From Actinoallomurus vinaceus (GTDB lineage Bacteria > Actinomycetota > Actinomycetes > Streptosporangiales > Streptosporangiaceae): DNA of 64,000 nt. Below are positions 1 to 7,657 of this stretch, in pieces. The stretch is taken from positions 1-64,000 of the forward strand of contig NZ_BAABHK010000027.1 in the NCBI RefSeq assembly GCF_039542055.1, in the 5' to 3' direction. Every line of letters starts with the position of its first letter. The first letter of the stretch is position 1. The position numbers and the translations under genes were made by a program. The notes under the pieces are model-generated. The model was not told the origin of the DNA. It was given only the letters and a program-made list of their open reading frames with translations, and did not search any database.

Positions 1-1
1 G

Positions 2-706
2 ACGGGTGGTACTGGTCCGACGGGGCCCACTGGTGACGTCGGCGCGACCGGCGCGACTGGAGCCAGCGGTGCCACAGGTCCTACTGGTCCCACGGGTCCG
101 ACGGGTGGTACTGGTCCGACGGGGCCCGCCGGTGACGTCGGCGCGACCGGCGCGACGGGTTCTACGGGTCCGACCGGTCCAACTGGTGCCGCCGGTGCCA
201 CCGGTGCGACGGGGCCGTCCGTGTGCGTCGGTACGGCGGCGGCTCAGGGGCAGACGAAGGCGGTCGTGGCCGTTCGTAACGGGAAGGTGTTCGGTCAGAC
301 GGTCAACGAGGCGACGAGTCCGCCTACGCCCACGCCGCTTACCAACTTCACCTCGAGCTTCGGCGCCGTGACGGTGGCTTGTGCAGCGGTCTCGATCCAG
401 GGCAACGCGAACGTGTTCGTCACCATCCGAACAGACACCAATCAGCTGCTAGAGGTCGGATGCACGCTGAACAACTTCCCGACCAGTTGTGGCGGCACGG
501 TGGTCAACCTCGGGGTGATCCCCATGGGCGTTCAGGAGCAGGCGGATTTCCTCCGTCGGCTCAAGGCACGACTGGCGGCCATTCCAGGTCCGGTCAAACC
601 ACCGTCCGTCGGACATCGAGGTGCCCAGGGCGATAAACACCCGACGGTCGACCAGCGGGCTGCTCCTAAGAAAGACGGGCATCATCCATATCGTCCACAT
701 CGATAA
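2..706 (+). CDS. Collagen-like Gly-X-Y repeat protein, C-terminal part (5' end outside window)
   Basis: The reading frame is open from the left edge and ends at TAA 704-706, so the start is missing. The visible part opens with about 70 residues of Gly-Pro-Thr/Gly-Ala-Thr triplets (units such as GPTGPTG, GDVGATGATG), a bacterial collagen-like stalk. It is followed by a globular tail of about 160 residues starting near VCVGTAAAQ, with four to five Cys and a basic, Pro/His-rich end. Collagen-like proteins of this kind are usually surface-exposed or secreted; no signal peptide can be judged because the N-terminus is absent. The tail is not recognised. The gene is followed by a strong hairpin terminator. 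Confidence 0.75.
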   Translation, partial: TGGTGPTGPTGDVGATGATGASGATGPTGPTGPTGGTGPTGPAGDVGATGATGSTGPTGPTGAAGATGATGPSVCVGTAAAQGQTKAVVAVRNGKVFGQTVNEATSPPTPTPLTNFTSSFGAVTVACAAVSIQGNANVFVTIRTDTNQLLEVGCTLNNFPTSCGGTVVNLGVIPMGVQEQADFLRRLKARLAAIPGPVKPPSVGHRGAQGDKHPTVDQRAAPKKDGHHPYRPHR

Positions 707-713
707 CCGTCTC

Positions 714-748
714 GTCTTTGGCCTGGATTCCGCATCCAGGCCAAAGAC
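714..748. terminator. Perfect 15-bp hairpin, bidirectional terminator
   Basis: Left arm 714-728 (GTCTTTGGCCTGGAT) and right arm 734-748 pair perfectly around a 5-nt loop. It lies between two convergent genes: the collagen-like CDS ending at 706 and the siderophore decarboxylase whose stop is at 778 on the minus strand. It has no long T-tract, as is common in actinomycetes, and can serve both transcripts. Confidence 0.8.
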
Positions 749-777
749 GCGCGGCGGCCGTCAGGCCGTGTTCAGGG

Positions 778-2118
778 TCAGCGGCGGGTCTCGTCGTCGA
801 CGTACTCGAAGGCCGGTTTCGGGTGCATCAGGAAGTCATGGTGGGAGATGTTCCACGCGTACGCGCCGGCGAGGGCGAAGGCCACGACGTCGCCGAGGGC
901 GATCCGATCCACGGGGACCTGCCGGGCGAACACGTCCTTCGGCGTGCACAGCTGCCCGACCAATGTCACCGCGCCGCTCGCGACCGGCCCGTCGCCCGCG
1001 GGCAGCCCCCCGAGCGCGATCGGCCCACCAGCCGCCGGTCTGCCGCTTACGCCCAGCCCACCGGCCACGCCCAGCCCGTCGAGTGCGAGCCGCCCGCCGA
1101 GTGCGACCGGCTCACCGCCCGCCGCCGGTCCGCCGCCTACGCCCGGCCCACCGGCGGCACCCGGTCCGCCGCCCGCGAGCCGCCTACCGCCCGATACCGG
1201 CCCGCCCTCCCTCGGTAGCATCGTGAACGGCTGGTCGTGGCCCTTCGTCACCGGCGTGCGCAGGTGGTGAGTGCCGCCGCGCAGTACCGCGTACCACTCC
1301 CCGTGCGAGCGCTTGAGGTCGAGCACGTCCGTGACGTACCACCCGCAGTAGGCGGTCAGCGCCCGGCCCGGTTCGATCCGGAGCGTCTCCTCGGGGCGTC
1401 GCAGGGACGCGAGGCCGGCGCCGTACGCCGCCCAGTCGAAGCGGGCGTCGGGGTTCCGGTAGTCGACGGCCATGCCGCCGCCCAGGTTGACCTCCTTCGG
1501 GCCGTCCATCCAGGTCCGGGCCCAGCCGAGGATCTGGGCGGCGACCTCCAGCAGGGGCCCGGCGTCCAGCCCGGACGCCAGGTGCGCGTGCAGGCCGCGC
1601 AGGCGCAGCCAGGGCGCGTGCTCCAGGATGTCCAGGCAGGCGGCGAGCGCCTCGGGGTCCATGCCGAACGGGCCGCTCATCCGTAGCGCCGCCCCGCTGA
1701 TCGCGACCGGCAGGTTGACGCGCAGCAGCACCTCCGCCTCCGCGCGCAGGGCGGCGAGGCGCCGCAGCTCGTTCGGGCTCTCGACGTGGATCCGGTCGAC
1801 CCCCGGACCGACCGCGGTTACGAGTTCGTCGTCCGTCTTGCCCGGTCCGCCGAACGCCAGGCGCGCGCCGGGCAGGGCCGCCCGTACGTGGGCGAGTTCG
1901 CCGCCGGAGGAGACCTCGACGCCGTTCACGTACGGGGCGAGCGCGGTGAGGACGCGCGCGTCGGGGTTGGCCTTCGCGGCGTAGAAGATCTCGACGGGGA
2001 CCGCCGCGCGCACGGACGCGGCGTGGGATCGCAGCGCGGCGAGGTCGTACACATAGGCGGGCAGCCTCGTTGACAGGGCGCGCTCGCCGACCGCCTCCGG
2101 CAGCGCCGGGCCGGTCAT
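778..2118 (-). CDS. PLP-dependent decarboxylase (Orn/DAP/Arg group IV), siderophore type, with Gly-rich insertion
   Basis: 446 aa. The N-terminal alanine-racemase-like barrel carries the PLP lysine in YAAKAN (K49) and glycine-rich segments (FGGPGK, NLGGGM). The C-terminal domain keeps the active-site box GQLCTPKD and AYAWNISHHDFLMHP. The family includes PvsE and SbnH, which decarboxylate amino-acid building blocks or citryl intermediates in NIS siderophore pathways; substrate here is unknown. It starts with ATG 2118, overlapping the upstream stop by ATGA. Oddity: between GHDQPFTMLPRE and VTLVGQLCTP there are about 75 residues of Gly/Ala/Pro/Val low-complexity sequence that homologues lack, encoded at about 1000-1215. 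It falls in a loop of the C-terminal beta domain, so the enzyme may still fold. Last gene of the operon. Confidence 0.85.
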   Translation of the reverse strand: MTGPALPEAVGERALSTRLPAYVYDLAALRSHAASVRAAVPVEIFYAAKANPDARVLTALAPYVNGVEVSSGGELAHVRAALPGARLAFGGPGKTDDELVTAVGPGVDRIHVESPNELRRLAALRAEAEVLLRVNLPVAISGAALRMSGPFGMDPEALAACLDILEHAPWLRLRGLHAHLASGLDAGPLLEVAAQILGWARTWMDGPKEVNLGGGMAVDYRNPDARFDWAAYGAGLASLRRPEETLRIEPGRALTAYCGWYVTDVLDLKRSHGEWYAVLRGGTHHLRTPVTKGHDQPFTMLPREGGPVSGGRRLAGGGPGAAGGPGVGGGPAAGGEPVALGGRLALDGLGVAGGLGVSGRPAAGGPIALGGLPAGDGPVASGAVTLVGQLCTPKDVFARQVPVDRIALGDVVAFALAGAYAWNISHHDFLMHPKPAFEYVDDETRR

Positions 2119-2327
2119 GCCGGCTCCTCGGCGAGCGGACTCGGCGACGGTCGTGCCGGTTCCCCGGGTTCCGCGGCGGTCATGTCGGGTCCTCGGACGG
2201 CGGGTTCCGCAGCGGTCACGTCGGGTCCTCGGCGAGCGGGTTCGGCGGTGGTCATGTCCGGTCCTCGGCGAGCGGGCTCCGCGGCGGTCATGTCCGGTCC
2301 TACGCGAGCGGGTTCCGCGGTGGTCAT
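2115..2327 (-). CDS. Small repeat ORF (70 aa) between siderophore genes
   Basis: The 36-bp tandem array keeps one open frame of 70 codons made of five MTxAEPARxGPD units and a PARPSPSPLAEEPA tail. It overlaps the upstream stop by ATGA (2324-2327) and the downstream decarboxylase start by ATGA (2115-2118), so it could be translated by coupling and serve mainly to pass ribosomes on to the decarboxylase. No family is recognised, composition is Ala/Pro/Glu/Arg-rich and disordered, and a structural role for the peptide itself is doubtful. It may be a by-product of junction duplication. Confidence 0.4.
   Translation of the reverse strand: MTTAEPARVGPDMTAAEPARRGPDMTTAEPARRGPDVTAAEPAVRGPDMTAAEPGEPARPSPSPLAEEPA
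2148..2327 (-). repeat. Five tandem 36-bp units at a gene junction, each with a start codon
   Basis: On the minus strand start codons recur at 2327, 2291, 2255, 2219 (GTG) and 2183, exactly 36 bp apart. Each unit encodes a variant of MTxAEPARxGPD. The unit resembles the 3' end of the upstream IucA/IucC gene plus its ATGA junction (CCCGCTCGCCGAG...CATGACC), and the same pattern recurs once more at the start of the decarboxylase (2118). The array most simply arose by repeated duplication of the stop/start junction. Confidence 0.85.
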
Positions 2328-4069
2328 GCGAGGGTCTCGGCGAGCGGGTTGGGCACCGGGACGTAGGCCGCCTGCCGGTCGGGGTCGCGGGCCCACCGGG
2401 TACGCAGGTTCGCCTTCGCGGGCAGCGGGACGCCGGCCAGCAGCGCTCGCAGGCGGGCCGCGCCGTCCGTCCCCGGCGGCGTCTCGTCGGCGCAGCGGGC
2501 GACGTGCCGCCGCACCACCCGCCACAGCGCGGGTTCCAGCGACGGGCACAGGTCCGCGAGGGCGGCCGCCACCTCGGCCAGGTGGTTGACGAACAGGCAG
2601 TACACGACGCGGTTCCAGCCGCGCTCGGCGTCGTAGGTCAGGGCGGCGGCCACGGGGCCGGGCAGGTCGGCGAGGAACGCCGCCCACGGCCCGGGCACGA
2701 GCTTGGTCCCCTCCAGGTCCCGGAAGACCGCCCGGATCGGCATGCCGTCGCCGTCGACCGCGACGAGGACGTTCTGCAGGTGAGGTTCGAGGACGACGCC
2801 GTGCCTCAGGTAGGCGTGCAGGACCGGGGGGACCACGTGCCCAACGTAGGCGTCCCACCAGGCCAGCAGCCGGTCCGGCGAGGCGTCGCCGCCGAGCAGC
2901 CGGGAAACGGCGGCGGGGCTGTCGCCGTCCGGGTCGGCGATGGCGGCGGCCAGCAGCGGCGTGCCCGGCAGGCCGCGCACGCCCTCCCGGACGATCACGC
3001 CGAGACCTTCCCGCAGGCGGGTGCCGCCGACGGACACCGTCCGGTAGCCGGGCTCGGTGAGCAGCTCGCAGGGCAGCCCGTCGAACACCGGCCGCAGCGC
3101 CCGCGTCAGCGCCACCGCGCCGGACAGCTCGTACCAGGCGTTCTTGCGCACGCAGTTGGTGATGCGGACGTCGAGGCTGAACTTCAGGAAGGCGTCCGGG
3201 ACGTACACCGTCCGTACGGACGACGTCGGGGCCGCCTCCGGGCCGTACGGGCCGAGGTCGACGATCGCGTCGGACTCCGGCCGGAGCAGGGCGAGCTGCC
3301 AGGGGTGCGCCGGCAGGACGCGGTAGCCGGCCCGGACCGGCGGGCCCAGCCGGTCCAGGAGCGAGACGTCCCCCTCCTCCAGGACGGCGTCCTCCCGTAC
3401 GGCGAGCCAGTGCAGCGGGAACCGGGCCCCGGTCTCGGGGGCATACGCCGGCCAGTCGGCGCCCTGCCGCGACTTGGGGGAGGGATGGAAGCGGTGCCCC
3501 GCGACCAGGGATTGCTCCGACCGCAGGAAGGGGTCGGCGTCGCCCGGCATCCGATGCCGGGTGATCAGTTCCATGGCGTCGTGGCTGGTCGCCACCTGCG
3601 CGGCGAACTCCGGGTTCGCCGTCCCCGTCGTCAGCTCCAGCTCTCCGGCGATCAGGTCGGTCAGCCGCCGCCAGTCCACGGGCGCCCAGTCGTCGCGCCG
3701 CTCCTCGATCGGGCCGGCCAGGCGGGGGCTCATCAGCGGGGGCCGGCGCAGGCGGGCGCGCAGGGTGACGCCGACGCGGGGCAGCCGGGCGGTGAGGTGT
3801 GCCTCGCCGACCCTCACCTGCTGCTCGGGCGCGCACAGCTCGCGGACCGCGCAGTTGAGCAGGGCGAGGGCGGTGGCCTCGTCCGCGTCGATCCGCCGGA
3901 TCGCCGCATCGGACGAGTCGGGGGCCGTGGCCTCGTCCGCGTCGACTCGCCGGATCGCCGCATCGGACGCGTCGGGCGAGACCGGGGCGGTGGCCTCGCC
4001 CCCATCGACCCGCCGGGCCGCCGGATCGGACGGGCGGGCAGAGGCGGGGGGCGGGGCGAGCGGTGTCAC
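2324..4069 (-). CDS. IucA/IucC family NIS siderophore synthetase (second)
   Basis: 581 aa from GTG 4069, which overlaps the preceding synthetase stop as GTGA. NIS synthetases activate a carboxylate (citrate or a citryl intermediate) as an adenylate and join it to an amine or alcohol. Family motifs are visible: HPSPKSRQG, LPAHPWQLALL, SSVRTVYVP, KFSLDVRITNCVRKNAWYEL, EPHLQNVLV, and FRDLEGTK near the FhuF-like C-terminus. The first 70 residues are an added Ala/Asp/Glu-rich segment built from three copies of an SDAAIRRxDADEATAP-like unit, so the conserved domain begins only near residue 70 (ALALLNCAVREL). By order it matches PvsD of vibrioferrin clusters; the exact acceptor cannot be read from sequence. 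Confidence 0.88.
   Translation of the reverse strand: MTPLAPPPASARPSDPAARRVDGGEATAPVSPDASDAAIRRVDADEATAPDSSDAAIRRIDADEATALALLNCAVRELCAPEQQVRVGEAHLTARLPRVGVTLRARLRRPPLMSPRLAGPIEERRDDWAPVDWRRLTDLIAGELELTTGTANPEFAAQVATSHDAMELITRHRMPGDADPFLRSEQSLVAGHRFHPSPKSRQGADWPAYAPETGARFPLHWLAVREDAVLEEGDVSLLDRLGPPVRAGYRVLPAHPWQLALLRPESDAIVDLGPYGPEAAPTSSVRTVYVPDAFLKFSLDVRITNCVRKNAWYELSGAVALTRALRPVFDGLPCELLTEPGYRTVSVGGTRLREGLGVIVREGVRGLPGTPLLAAAIADPDGDSPAAVSRLLGGDASPDRLLAWWDAYVGHVVPPVLHAYLRHGVVLEPHLQNVLVAVDGDGMPIRAVFRDLEGTKLVPGPWAAFLADLPGPVAAALTYDAERGWNRVVYCLFVNHLAEVAAALADLCPSLEPALWRVVRRHVARCADETPPGTDGAARLRALLAGVPLPAKANLRTRWARDPDRQAAYVPVPNPLAETLA
3871..4030 (-). repeat. Three-copy in-frame repeat in the N-terminus of the IucC-like gene
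   Basis: The segment encodes SDPAARRVDGGEATAP, SDAAIRRVDADEATAP and SDAAIRRIDADEATAL in succession, each separated by 2-5 residues. The last two copies are nearly identical at DNA level, which indicates recent duplication. It adds a disordered extension ahead of the catalytic domain. Confidence 0.75.
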
Positions 4070-5640
4070 GTGGCCGACCTTTTCGCGTTGAGGTAGTTCG
4101 GCCCGGGCGGGCCGTAGTGCTTGTTGATGTCCTGGGCGCCGGTGCGGTCCTTGGCGACGAGGGTCCCAGCGGTGATCATCGCCTTGACGGGCAGCCGGTC
4201 CGCGTCGAGCGTGCGCGCCCGCAGGAAGCCGGTGTCGTCGTACGCGTCGAGTGCCGCGCCGAGCCGGTCGCGGACGAGGCCGAGGCCGGTCTCCAGGTCG
4301 AGGAGGCCGCGCTCGGCGAGGCCGAAGGCGAGCGCCCCGGCGCACAGGTGCACGGTGATCGTGACGAAGACGCGGGCCAGGGCCTCCGGATCGGAGGTGA
4401 GCAGGCGCGGGTCGGCGAACTCCTTCGGGCCGGGGGCGTGGCCCAGCGCGCGGGCGAGCCGGTCCAGGTCGACGAGCGCACCGTCGTTGTCCTTGATGAT
4501 CAGATGCGGCGGGTCGCCGGGCACGATCGAGACGTTCTGCTGGTGGGCCTCCAGCGCGATGCCGTACCGCGTCGCGAGGAGAACGTTCCAGTCGAACAGG
4601 ACGCCGAGGTAGGCCCCGAAGAGGCCGGCGACGTCGTCGGCCAGCTCCTCGATGACGTACGGGCCGTCCGGCGTCCGGGCGAGCAGGGCCGCGACCGGGA
4701 CGCCGTCGGCGGGCAGCCGCCGCACCAGGTATCCGCGCAGCGGGTCGTCGTCCGCGTGGCCGTACGTCTGCTCGTCGGCGAGCAGGATCGGAGCCTTCTC
4801 CCGTTCGGCCACGGCGCGCAGCACGCGCTCGACGAGCGCGCCGTCGGACAGCGTGCCGGGCATGATCACCCGCCGGTTGCGCAGGCCGAGTGTGCTGGTC
4901 GGCAGCGGGAGCTTCAGGTGTTCGCGGGCGTCCACCGCCACGGTGCGCATCGACAGCGTCGGGCGCACCGTGACGGCCGGCCCCGGCACCGTGGGCACCA
5001 GGCGGGCGGCCAGCGGATGGACGGGGAACACGTCGTGTCCCGCGGGCAGGCCCAGGTCGCCGGCGTCGGGCCACCACGCGGGCCGGTCGCCGTGCCGCTC
5101 CGAGCGGGCCACGGCGGTCCACGCGAGCCGGAACGACGGCCCGAACTCCGGCGCGTACGCCAGCAGGTCGCGCTCGTCCAGGCCGAGACGGCACCGGGCG
5201 GTCGGGTAGACCGGGTGGTCCAGGGCCGCGGCGAGGGCGTCGTACCGGGTGATCCCGGCCGGGCGCGTGCGCACCGCCTCATGCAGGCGCAGGGCCCGCA
5301 GCGTCTCCCGGCACTCGCGCTCGAACGCCGCGACGTCGTCGCGCGGATCGGCCAGCGCCCGTACGACGCCGAGCACCTCCTCCAGCCCGACGGCGTCGTC
5401 CACGACGCGCTCGGCGAGGAACCCGGGGTACCGCCCCCACCGGCCCGGATCCCCCGGCGCCGCCGCGCTCAGCGCGACGGCCCGGCCGCCGGGCAGGATC
5501 AGCCGGTCGCCGTCGACGCGGCGGGCGAGCCCGCCGTAGTCCTCGCGCAGCAGCGCGTCCAGCACGCGCGCGGCGAGGTACCCCTCCTGGGGAGAACGTC
5601 CCGCTGCGACGACAGTGCTCGGCGCGGACGGGTGGCTCAT
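4066..5640 (-). CDS. IucA/IucC family NIS siderophore synthetase (first)
   Basis: 524 aa, start ATG 5640 overlapping the ATP-grasp stop (ATGA). Motifs: DVFPVHPLAARLVP, TLSMRTV (the S-x-R-T nucleotide loop), LKLPL, ALEAHQQNV and IIKDNDGA, and a C-terminal NKHYGPPGPNYLNAKRS. This is the normal NIS synthetase layout, slightly shorter than IucA. By position it corresponds to PvsB of vibrioferrin loci. It acts in the cytosol on citrate-type carboxylates. It is co-transcribed with its neighbours, all junctions overlapping by 4 bp, and should be iron-repressed through the iron box upstream of the first gene. Confidence 0.9.
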   Translation of the reverse strand: MSHPSAPSTVVAAGRSPQEGYLAARVLDALLREDYGGLARRVDGDRLILPGGRAVALSAAAPGDPGRWGRYPGFLAERVVDDAVGLEEVLGVVRALADPRDDVAAFERECRETLRALRLHEAVRTRPAGITRYDALAAALDHPVYPTARCRLGLDERDLLAYAPEFGPSFRLAWTAVARSERHGDRPAWWPDAGDLGLPAGHDVFPVHPLAARLVPTVPGPAVTVRPTLSMRTVAVDAREHLKLPLPTSTLGLRNRRVIMPGTLSDGALVERVLRAVAEREKAPILLADEQTYGHADDDPLRGYLVRRLPADGVPVAALLARTPDGPYVIEELADDVAGLFGAYLGVLFDWNVLLATRYGIALEAHQQNVSIVPGDPPHLIIKDNDGALVDLDRLARALGHAPGPKEFADPRLLTSDPEALARVFVTITVHLCAGALAFGLAERGLLDLETGLGLVRDRLGAALDAYDDTGFLRARTLDADRLPVKAMITAGTLVAKDRTGAQDINKHYGPPGPNYLNAKRSAT

Positions 5641-6755
5641 GCGTCGATCTCCCAGCGATGCCGCGCGCGGAACCGCCGGATCGCGGCGTCGACGCGGGCG
5701 GCGTCCGGGCCGACGGCGCGGATCGTACCGAGATAGTCGCGGTTGGTGCGGCTCCGCTCGATCACGTCACCGGCCGCGCGGACCGGCCAGTAGGCCACCC
5801 GCACGCCGTCATCCTCGAACTCCTGCCGTCCGGGCGCTGTGGTGAGCGTGCCGGACCGGTCCGCGATCACCGAGTCGACCGCCGCGTGCCCGGTGGCGGC
5901 CGGCGGCTCGGGCACCGGTTCGCCCAGGTGAGCGCGGAGCACCCACGCGAAGACCGGCGCGCCGAGCAGCTCGCCGAGCAGGAAGTCACAGTGGTCGCCG
6001 ATGATCCGGTAGTTGACCTCGACGATCCGCGCCCGGCCCTCATGGACGACGTACTCGGTGTGGCAGGCGCCGAAGCCGACCCCGAGCCGCCGGAGCGCGT
6101 CCAGGACCTGGCCGGCGTACGGCGGCGGCGCCCAGTCGAGGCGTTCCTCGATGAAGTGCGGGGGCGGCGACAGCGTCGTGCGGAACCCGCCGAGGACCCG
6201 GCCGTTCAGCGTCTCCAGGGTGTGCAGGTCGCCGGGGAGGTACTCCTCGGCGACGAGCGCGCCCGGCCGCCGGTCCCAGATCTCGCGGCAGCGCGCGGCG
6301 AGCTCGGCCGCGTCCCGGACGAGGAAGACGTCCTCGCTGGCGACGCCCTCGCGTGGCTTGACCACCAGCGGGTACGGGGCGTCGGCGAGGGCGGGGGACT
6401 CCTGGCCGGGCAGCAGCTCGACGGCGAAGACGCCACCGAGCGCGCGGCGCATGAGCGCCTTGTTCTTGGTGCGGAGCGCGGCGCGCCAGTCCTTGCCCGG
6501 CAGCCCGAAGTACTCGGCGGCGAGGGCGGTGGGCGCCTGCAGGTGGTCGCTGTTGGAGAAGATCGCGGCGGGAGCCTCGCGCCGGGAGACCGCGTCGATG
6601 ATCGCGCGGAAGTCGGTGACGTCGCACCGCACGGTCTCCTCCGGCCAGGGCCGGTCCGTGAGCAGGGTGACGTCGAGGCCGAGCGAGGCCGCCGCGGGCA
6701 GGAAGCCGTGGGCGACGGAGTCGGTACGCTTGCCCGCCACGATGTAGAGCCGCAC
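5637..6755 (-). CDS. ATP-grasp carboxylate-amine ligase, first gene of siderophore operon
   Basis: 372 aa from GTG 6755; a GGGAGA ribosome site lies just upstream and the iron box is 16 bp away. The N-terminus is a Rossmann-like pre-ATP-grasp domain (MRLYIVAGKRTDS). The ATP-grasp core shows the lysine loop PLVVKPREGVASEDVFLV, the hinge region LVAEEYLPGD and the metal-binding ARIVEVNYRIIGDH. Such ligases join an amino acid to a carboxylate; PvsA of the vibrioferrin pathway is an ATP-grasp enzyme in the same position. The ATP-grasp/NIS/NIS/decarboxylase order supports a shared pathway. No exporter or receptor gene follows in this operon. Confidence 0.85.
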   Translation of the reverse strand: MRLYIVAGKRTDSVAHGFLPAAASLGLDVTLLTDRPWPEETVRCDVTDFRAIIDAVSRREAPAAIFSNSDHLQAPTALAAEYFGLPGKDWRAALRTKNKALMRRALGGVFAVELLPGQESPALADAPYPLVVKPREGVASEDVFLVRDAAELAARCREIWDRRPGALVAEEYLPGDLHTLETLNGRVLGGFRTTLSPPPHFIEERLDWAPPPYAGQVLDALRRLGVGFGACHTEYVVHEGRARIVEVNYRIIGDHCDFLLGELLGAPVFAWVLRAHLGEPVPEPPAATGHAAVDSVIADRSGTLTTAPGRQEFEDDGVRVAYWPVRAAGDVIERSRTNRDYLGTIRAVGPDAARVDAAIRRFRARHRWEIDA

Positions 6756-6770
6756 GAGTCTCCCGAACGG

Positions 6771-6789
6771 TGAGGTTAGGCTTACCTAA
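6771..6789. promoter_or_regulatory. Iron box (IdeR/DmdR-type operator)
   Basis: TGAGGTTAGGCTTACCTAA matches the actinobacterial iron-box consensus TTAGGTTAGGCTAACCTAA at 17 of 19 positions. It sits 16 bp upstream of the GTG of the ATP-grasp gene, so a ferrous DtxR-family repressor would block the siderophore operon in iron-replete cells. It is also upstream of the divergent ABC ATPase gene at 6878, which may share the control. Confidence 0.85.
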
Positions 6790-6877
6790 GTCGATCGAGT
6801 GACCATAGTGGCGCGGCCGGCCCGCGGGCGCAACCAGCCGCACCCGTGCGTGTCGGCCTTATGTACGCTCGCTGTCG

Positions 6878-7657
6878 ATGACTCCTGTGCTGCGTGTGGA
6901 AGACGTGCGCTTCGTCCGGGATCACCGGGCGCTGCTCGACGACGTGTCGCTCACCGTCCACGAGGGCGAGCACTGGGCCCTCCTCGGCGCCAACGGCGCC
7001 GGGAAGTCCACGCTGCTCAGCCTCGTCGGCGCCTACCAGCATCCGACGAGCGGGCAGGTCGAGATCCTCGGCCACCGGCTCGGCCGGATCGACGTCCGCG
7101 AGCTGCGCGCCTGGATCGGTCACGTCAACCCGCATCATCCGCTCCGGTCCGCGCGTACGGTCCAGGAGGTCGTCCTGACCGGTGCGACCGGGTCGATCGA
7201 GCTGGTGCCGCACTGGAAGCCCACGCCGGAGCAGTTCGACCGCGCCGAGGAGCTGATCGACCTGCTCGGCCTGACCGCCCGCCGCGACGCCCGCTGGCCG
7301 ACGCTCTCGCACGGCGAACGCGGGCGCACCCTGATCGCGCGGGCCCTCATGCCCCGGCCGAGCCTGCTGCTCCTCGACGAACCGGCCACCGGCCTCGACG
7401 TCGCCGCCCGCGAGCAGCTCCTGCCCTCCATCGACCAGCTCCGGCGCGCGCAGCCGTCGCTGACCAGCGTCCTCGTCACGCACCACCTCGAGGAGCTGCC
7501 CGCCAGCACCACCCACGCGATCCTCCTGCGGCAGGGGCGCGTGCTGGCCTCCGGACCCGCCGACGACGTGCTGACCACCGACCTGATCAGCGCGTGCTTC
7601 GACCACCCCATCACCATCGACAGGTCCGGCGGTCGCTGGACCGCGAGGGCCGTGTGA
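6878..7657 (+). CDS. ABC transporter ATP-binding protein (stand-alone, ModF/YlmA-like)
   Basis: 259 aa single nucleotide-binding domain: Walker A GANGAGKST, signature LSHGERGR, Walker B LLLLDEP and H-loop VTHHLEEL. No permease gene is nearby, and the LSHGE signature and length resemble orphan ATPases such as YlmA/ModF-like proteins. A link to siderophore export or uptake is possible only because the divergent iron box lies upstream; this is inference. The stop and the next start share one base (TGATG), indicating co-translation with the HD protein. Confidence 0.8.
   Translation: MTPVLRVEDVRFVRDHRALLDDVSLTVHEGEHWALLGANGAGKSTLLSLVGAYQHPTSGQVEILGHRLGRIDVRELRAWIGHVNPHHPLRSARTVQEVVLTGATGSIELVPHWKPTPEQFDRAEELIDLLGLTARRDARWPTLSHGERGRTLIARALMPRPSLLLLDEPATGLDVAAREQLLPSIDQLRRAQPSLTSVLVTHHLEELPASTTHAILLRQGRVLASGPADDVLTTDLISACFDHPITIDRSGGRWTARAV

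Noticed and set aside
2324..5194. A single 956-codon open frame on the minus strand covering both IucA/IucC genes
   Set aside because: Only its last 581 codons match the NIS family; the upstream part is an out-of-frame shadow of the first synthetase, and a GTG start at 4069 overlaps that gene's stop.
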